Below are positions 13,108-16,252 of a DNA stretch of 16,252 nt, one piece after another; positions within the stretch are counted from its first letter, which is position 1; every line of letters begins with the position of its first letter. The notes beneath the pieces are model-generated. The model worked only from the letters and a program-made list of their open reading frames with translations, did not search any database and was not told the DNA's origin. The position numbers and the translations under genes are program-made. The stretch covers positions 1 through 16,252 of the forward strand of contig JADGQH010000042.1 in the NCBI GenBank assembly GCA_017881985.1, in the 5' to 3' direction. Source of the stretch: Chloroflexota bacterium (lineage in GTDB: Bacteria > Chloroflexota > Limnocylindria > Limnocylindrales > CSP1-4).

Positions 13108-13172
13108 GGCGCCGGGCGCCCGGTGCTGTGCCACCCGGCGCCGTGACGCCTGGTGCCGCGGCGCCCGGCGCC
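13108..13172. repeat. 15-base tandem repeat bounded by a 13-bp inverted repeat
   Basis: Four degenerate 15-base units fill 13115-13174. The ends GGCGCCGGGCGCC (13108-13120) and GGCGCCCGGCGCC (13160-13172) are exact reverse complements, and a nested near-palindrome (CACCCGGCG/CGCCTGGTG) lies inside. It could act as a hairpin between the DUF6855-like and DUF421 genes. On the - strand it is in frame with the gene that ends at 13172 and would encode APGXX pentapeptides. Confidence 0.65.
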
Positions 13173-13582
13173 TACCTCTTCGCGCGCATCCGGTTGTTCT
13201 TGGCGTCGTGGGTCACCTCGGCGAGGCCCAGCGTCTCGAGGAGCGGCGGCATGTACACGCCGAACCGCCCGCGCAGGCCCTTCTTGAGGCCGTACCAGCC
13301 GCCGAGCGGGTTCGACTCCGCGCGGCCCCACGCCTCGACCGACCCGTCCGGCGCGGGCTTCTGCTCGTCGGCGCCGCCAAGCGGGATCCAGTCGCCGTGC
13401 GCCGTGAGCATCGCGTGCAGGTCGTTGATTGCCCGCGCGTCGTAGAGCAGCTTCGTCCCCCCGACCTGGCAGACGATCACCGGCGGATCAGCCGCGTCGT
13501 CGCGGTACATCGTGTACTCCGACGTGCCGGGCGGGGTCTTCAGGACCCACGGGTCGTCCTTGGTGCCGGTGCCGGTCGTCAT
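13172..13582 (-). CDS. DUF6855-like soluble protein
   Basis: The 136-residue protein begins TGTKDDPWVLKTPPGTSEYT (residues 3-22), continues with VIVCQVGGTKLLYDARAI (35-52) and HGDWIPLGGADEQKPAPDGS (62-81), and ends with GWYGLKKGLRGRFGVY (95-110) and LGLAEVTHDAKNNRMRAKR (118-136). I recall this pattern, with the DDPW opening, a GDW-PLG block and the THD..NNRM end, from a family of actinobacterial and chloroflexotal proteins called DUF6855; I cannot check it here. No activity is known. GGGGAG lies 4 bases before the ATG, with a short hairpin touching the site. The reading frame continues open after the TAG stop through four APGXX pentapeptides, which may be a lost or hidden C-terminal extension. 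Confidence 0.82.
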   Translation of the reverse strand: MTTGTGTKDDPWVLKTPPGTSEYTMYRDDAADPPVIVCQVGGTKLLYDARAINDLHAMLTAHGDWIPLGGADEQKPAPDGSVEAWGRAESNPLGGWYGLKKGLRGRFGVYMPPLLETLGLAEVTHDAKNNRMRAKR

Positions 13583-13593
13583 GTTGCTCCCCT

Positions 13594-13606
13594 CCAGGTT
13601 GCCTGG
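13594..13606 (-). promoter_or_regulatory. Hairpin adjoining the ribosome binding site of the DUF6855-like gene
   Basis: CCAGG and CCTGG pair around a 3-base loop; on the - strand the hairpin's last two G overlap the start of GGAGGGGAG, the ribosome binding site. It may limit or tune translation. Confidence 0.3.
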
Positions 13607-13803
13607 TCGGTGTTCGTCGAGCTGACAGTCTGCCATCGTTCGCGTGATCCGAGAGTCGTTCGACGAATGGAGCCGGGCGGCCGTCGGTGGCGCCGTCGTC
13701 CGGGAACGCCGCCGCGTTCGCGCCCGCGCTGGCCCGGGAACCATCGGCGCACGCCAACCGTCATCGGCAGCACGCCCAACCGGCGATCCAGCAGGGGGAC
13801 ATC

Positions 13804-14499
13804 GTGACGTCGAGGCAAGGCAGAAGGAGCGGCGGCAGCGGCATCATCGGTGCCCGGCTCGCGCTGTGCGGAGCCATCGCGACGTGCCTGGCGCTTCTGG
13901 GCGGATGCGTCGGCGCGGAATCGCCGGACGTGACGAACCCGGGCGGCAGCGCGGCGTTCCCAACCACGGCCGTCAGCGGGCCGACAACCGCGCCGTCTGC
14001 GGCCAGCTCCGGCGGCCTGCTCTCGTCGAGCGGATCGTGTCTCGCACCCGCGCAGCCGACGGGCGAATGTGCCGTGCCCAGCGGGCTCGCCTCGCCCGGT
14101 CCCTCGCAGCGGCCGTCGTCCCCACCCGCGACGCCCCGGCCGACGGCGACCTCTCTCCCCCGCCCGACCGCAACGGTCCCGCAAGCCACCCCGGCCACCC
14201 CGCCCGGAGCCGCGGCGCTGGTCGTCACGCAGGCGGACAACGGCACGACCTTGCACCTCGCGGTGGGCCAGCAGTTCCTCGTCGACCTCGGCTCGACCGT
14301 GGACTGGTCGGTGACGATCGCCGACCAGGGGATCGTGGGGCGGGTCCCGGGCATCCTCGTGATCCGGGGCGCGCAGGGGATCTACGCGGCGCTCGTGCCC
14401 GGCACGACCATCCTGACAGCCATCGGGAGCCCGGTCTGCAGCTCTGGTGCCTGCCCCCAGTTCCGGATCGCGTTCAGCATCACGATCGTCGCCGGTTGA
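13804..14499 (+). CDS. Lipoprotein with beta-rich C-terminal domain
   Basis: The 231-residue protein has a basic start (TSRQGRRSGG), a hydrophobic signal segment (about 14-31) and a lipobox LLGGC with Cys at residue 35, so it should be anchored in the membrane by lipid. Residues 36-135 are a Ser/Pro/Thr/Gly-rich linker with Cys at about 79 and 89. Residues 136-231 form a compact beta-rich domain: TTLHLAVGQQFLVDLGSTVD, WSVTIADQGIV, GAQGIYAALVPGTTILTAIG, and ending in FRIAFSITIVAG. The order of strands recalls chagasin-like or Ig-like folds, and such domains are common in lipoproteins of this kind; a Cys pair (C210, C215) may form a disulfide. The GTG at 13804 has AGGGGGA upstream. The frame upstream to 13687 is not used. 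Confidence 0.85.
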   Translation: MTSRQGRRSGGSGIIGARLALCGAIATCLALLGGCVGAESPDVTNPGGSAAFPTTAVSGPTTAPSAASSGGLLSSSGSCLAPAQPTGECAVPSGLASPGPSQRPSSPPATPRPTATSLPRPTATVPQATPATPPGAAALVVTQADNGTTLHLAVGQQFLVDLGSTVDWSVTIADQGIVGRVPGILVIRGAQGIYAALVPGTTILTAIGSPVCSSGACPQFRIAFSITIVAG

Positions 14500-14637
14500 C
14501 GATCGCGGTCGGCAACGGCCGCACGCGGCGGTTCATCCAAGGCGCCTTCCGCCGGATATCGCGCGCCGGGTCAGCCGCGGCGAGGCCGCCACAGCGCTCG
14601 CCGCGAGTGATTGGTCCGCGGGCACACCCGCATGCGT

Positions 14638-14654
14638 CGCCGGAAACCCCGGCG
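14638..14654 (-). terminator. Short stem-loop at the end of protein B gene
   Basis: CGCCGG (14638-14643) and CCGGCG (14649-14654) pair around a 5-base loop, directly after the stop codon of protein B and between it and the convergent lipoprotein gene. It lacks a T-tract. Confidence 0.35.
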
Positions 14655-14658
14655 GTGC

Positions 14659-15816
14659 CTACTTGATGAGTGCCAGCACCTTCGCCACGAGCGTCTCGTC
14701 GGTCGTCTCGACATCGAAGGCGACCGAGGCATTCCCGTACACGTAGTCCGCGGGGCCCTGCGGGTAGCCCACCTTCGTGAGCTTGTGGCCGGCGATCGTC
14801 ACGGTCGAGCGCGTCGGCGTCTGCGTGGTGTTCGTCATCCAGCTGGTGACGACCGCGGCGGCGAGGTCGATCCCCGACACGCCGTTCACACGGAATGCGA
14901 ACAGCCGCACCTGGAGCGCGCCGGTCACGTCATGGGACTCGGCGATCTCGAGGTCGGCCGCGGTCTTGCCGAGCTTCCCGAGCGACGAGATCAGCGACTG
15001 GCTGGTCGCGTCGGTCCCGAGGGCCGCAGTCCCCGAAACGCTCTGGCTCGTCATGGCGGCGCCCTCAACGGTCTTTGGCAGGAGCGCCTCGAGGTCGGGG
15101 GCCACGTGGCTGACCGGAGCCGGGCTCGGACTCGGGCCGAGGCTCGGAATCGCGCTCGGCTCGACCGACGCCGGGGCCGCCGGGGAGGCAACGGCGCCCG
15201 GGCTCGCGCCCGTCGAGGACGGTCGCGGGCTGGCCGAGAGTGCCTGGACCATCGCCGCGTCGACGGCCCCAGCGACGGACTGGAGGACTGCCTGGTCCAC
15301 CGTGGTCGGTGCCGTGATGTCGGCGACGAGAATCCCGCGGCGGACGAAGATCGTGTTGCTGACGGTGCGCGTGCTCGTGACGGCCGCCGATTCATCGCCC
15401 AGCTGCGGCACGCTCAGGTCGGTCGAGCCGGCACCCACCGCGGAGTCGCGGTCGCGTGCGAATGCAAGCTGGGCGTCGGTCCCGTAACAGCTGATGCTGA
15501 TGAACGCCGTCGGGCCCTGCGTCGAACCGGACGGGGTCGGTCCTGCGAGGGTCGTCGTCAGGACGTCGACGAGGAACCGCGTCGACGCGATCGCCCAGCC
15601 CGCGGGGAGCGAGGATACGCTCGGAACCGCGTACCAGGTGACCGTTCGGCAGGCCTTCGCGTCCGCCTGGCTCGATGTATCAGACCCGCGAAAGAGCACG
15701 ACCGCGACAGCGCCGACGGCGACCAGGATCGCGACGACGCTCAGGACCGCCGCCACGACGACGGTGCGTCGATATGGGGCGCCCGACTCCACGAGCTCGC
15801 GGTCACGTCGGCTCAT
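14659..15816 (-). CDS. Membrane-anchored two-domain protein B (paralog of A)
   Basis: The 385-residue protein has a short cytoplasmic start, one transmembrane helix (about 18-42), a first extracytoplasmic domain (about 56-193, with C56 and C110 that could pair), an Ala/Pro/Ser linker (194-240) and a second domain (241-385) homologous to the single domain of protein A. Domain 1 has the alternating strand-helix pattern of extracytoplasmic sensor or lipoprotein domains (ISISCYGTDAQLAFARDRD, VPQLGDESAAVTSTRT, NTIFVRRGILVADI); I do not recognise its family. The ATG at 15816 is chosen because its ATGA overlaps the TGA of a 19-codon leader ORF that has a strong ribosome binding site; a GTG at 15831 has none. 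The shared topology suggests that A and B act at the cell surface, possibly as partners. Confidence 0.83.
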   Translation of the reverse strand: MSRRDRELVESGAPYRRTVVVAAVLSVVAILVAVGAVAVVLFRGSDTSSQADAKACRTVTWYAVPSVSSLPAGWAIASTRFLVDVLTTTLAGPTPSGSTQGPTAFISISCYGTDAQLAFARDRDSAVGAGSTDLSVPQLGDESAAVTSTRTVSNTIFVRRGILVADITAPTTVDQAVLQSVAGAVDAAMVQALSASPRPSSTGASPGAVASPAAPASVEPSAIPSLGPSPSPAPVSHVAPDLEALLPKTVEGAAMTSQSVSGTAALGTDATSQSLISSLGKLGKTAADLEIAESHDVTGALQVRLFAFRVNGVSGIDLAAAVVTSWMTNTTQTPTRSTVTIAGHKLTKVGYPQGPADYVYGNASVAFDVETTDETLVAKVLALIK

Positions 15817-15872
15817 CGCCGCGACCCGCACACGCGTCGATCACCGACCGGGCGGTCGTTTCGTTGAACCAT
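15813..15872 (-). CDS. 19-codon leader ORF overlapping protein B start
   Basis: The ORF runs from an ATG at 15872 to a TGA at 15815-15813 and encodes MVQRNDRPVGDRRVCGSRR. AAGGAG lies 5 bases before its ATG, the best ribosome binding site in this region, whereas protein B has none of its own. The TGA shares bases with the B start codon (ATGA), so translation of B is probably coupled to the leader. The peptide is strongly basic (7 Arg of 19) and shows no signal or helix. The 15 bases from its ribosome binding site through ATG also occur at protein A. It could instead be the original N terminus of B, separated by an old frameshift. Confidence 0.55.
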   Translation of the reverse strand: MVQRNDRPVGDRRVCGSRR

Positions 15873-16000
15873 GCGACTCCTTCGAAATCGGACGGACCGC
15901 GCAGCCACGCAATCGTCGGCCCCCGCAGGCCACTGTACCGCGGCACCTCATGCGGCGCTGCCGGCCGCCGGCGGCGCGCGTGCGCACCCTCGTCGCTCGC

Positions 16001-16035
16001 GATCCCGCCAAATGCGCCGCTCGAGATCCCGCCAA
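16001..16035. repeat. Direct repeat GATCCCGCCAA
   Basis: The 11-base sequence occurs at 16001-16011 and 16025-16035, 24 bases apart (about two helical turns), in the divergent region between protein B and a partial gene at the right edge. ATGACGG is also repeated at 16051 and 16064. These may be protein-binding sites. Confidence 0.4.
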
Positions 16036-16145
16036 CGGCTTCGGAGCCGGATGACGGATCGTAATGACGGCGTCGGTCCTGCCGTCCAGATTCCGATGGA
16101 CACTTGAGGTAACCGGGCTTCTCAGCCCCGCTGCAGGGATGGACG

Positions 16146-16252
16146 ATGGTTCAGAGCGGACCGTACGAAACGGCGGACACGGGCTGGAGACGGCGATTCA
16201 GGATCCTTGCCGGTCTGGAAACAACGGTCCCTGAGGCCAGCTCTGGCGCGGT
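16146..16252 (+). CDS. Possible partial gene at the right edge
   Basis: An ATG at 16146 opens a frame that runs off the window after 35 codons: MVQSGPYETADTGWRRRFRI, then LAGLETTVPEASSGA. AGGGA is 7 bases upstream. Too little is present to judge a family, and a 31-codon frame from 16139 overlaps it. The arrangement, divergent from protein B across 273 bases, fits a gene start. Confidence 0.35.
   Translation, partial: MVQSGPYETADTGWRRRFRILAGLETTVPEASSGA

Noticed and set aside
14611..15867. 418-residue open frame on the + strand
   Set aside because: It is antisense to protein B; its Arg/Asp/Gly-rich composition is typical of a shadow, and protein B has a paralog in the window.
1..16252. CRISPR array, transposon ends, or an organised defence system
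   Set aside because: No spaced identical repeats, transposase, integrase, nuclease, helicase or toxin domains were seen; the XRE/membrane pair lacks toxin features.

Overview
The window is a stretch of very GC-rich bacterial chromosome with strong G/C third-position bias, short operons on both strands, and good purine-rich ribosome binding sites. The mix of a Tat-exported multicopper oxidase, DoxX-like and DUF421 membrane proteins, many small envelope proteins with Ala/Pro/Ser linkers, and GTG starts suggests a soil or freshwater member of Chloroflexota (Limnocylindria-like) or a deep actinobacterial lineage. This is inference from composition and protein style; there is no rRNA or other phylogenetic marker here. 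I see no tRNA, rRNA, CRISPR array, transposase, integrase or phage gene.

Left part (1-5.4 kb). A 74-residue XRE regulator overlaps a small three-helix membrane protein (72-601, + strand). Converging on it are a YciI-like protein and a DUF1905/YdeI-type protein (692-1479, - strand), preceded by two back-to-back palindromes. Next come a small Cys-containing protein, a NUDIX hydrolase of the ADP-ribose pyrophosphatase type, a DHA2-type 14-helix drug exporter, and a MarR-family regulator, all on the - strand. The MarR gene has a His-rich tandem-repeat insert and a perfect palindrome just upstream. On the other side of that palindrome lies a + strand relic: the last helix of a second MFS exporter.

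Middle (5.4-9.9 kb). There is a probable tiny membrane protein with an upstream palindrome, a GNAT acetyltransferase with a 5-residue tandem repeat at its N terminus, then about 850 bp with no convincing gene but with several strong palindromes, including a 19-bp perfect stem-loop. This leads to a 696-residue CotA/bilirubin-oxidase-like multicopper oxidase with a twin-arginine signal, followed by an orphan 104-residue protein.

Right part (9.9-16.2 kb). This is an envelope-protein neighbourhood: two paralogous membrane-anchored proteins (A, 10227-10988; B, 14659-15816) that share an unrecognised C-terminal domain of about 145 residues; a 62-residue single-helix protein; a DoxX/DoxD-like membrane protein; a DUF421 membrane protein; a DUF6855-like soluble protein; and a lipoprotein with a beta-rich C-terminal domain. 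A decayed copy of the DUF421 3' end lies next to paralog A. Paralog B is preceded by a 19-codon leader ORF with a strong ribosome binding site whose TGA overlaps the B start codon as ATGA; the 15 bases around the leader start are identical to those at the start of paralog A. The most notable items are this A/B family with its leader ORF, the in-frame pentapeptide repeat directly after the stop codon of the DUF6855-like gene, and the two gene relics.
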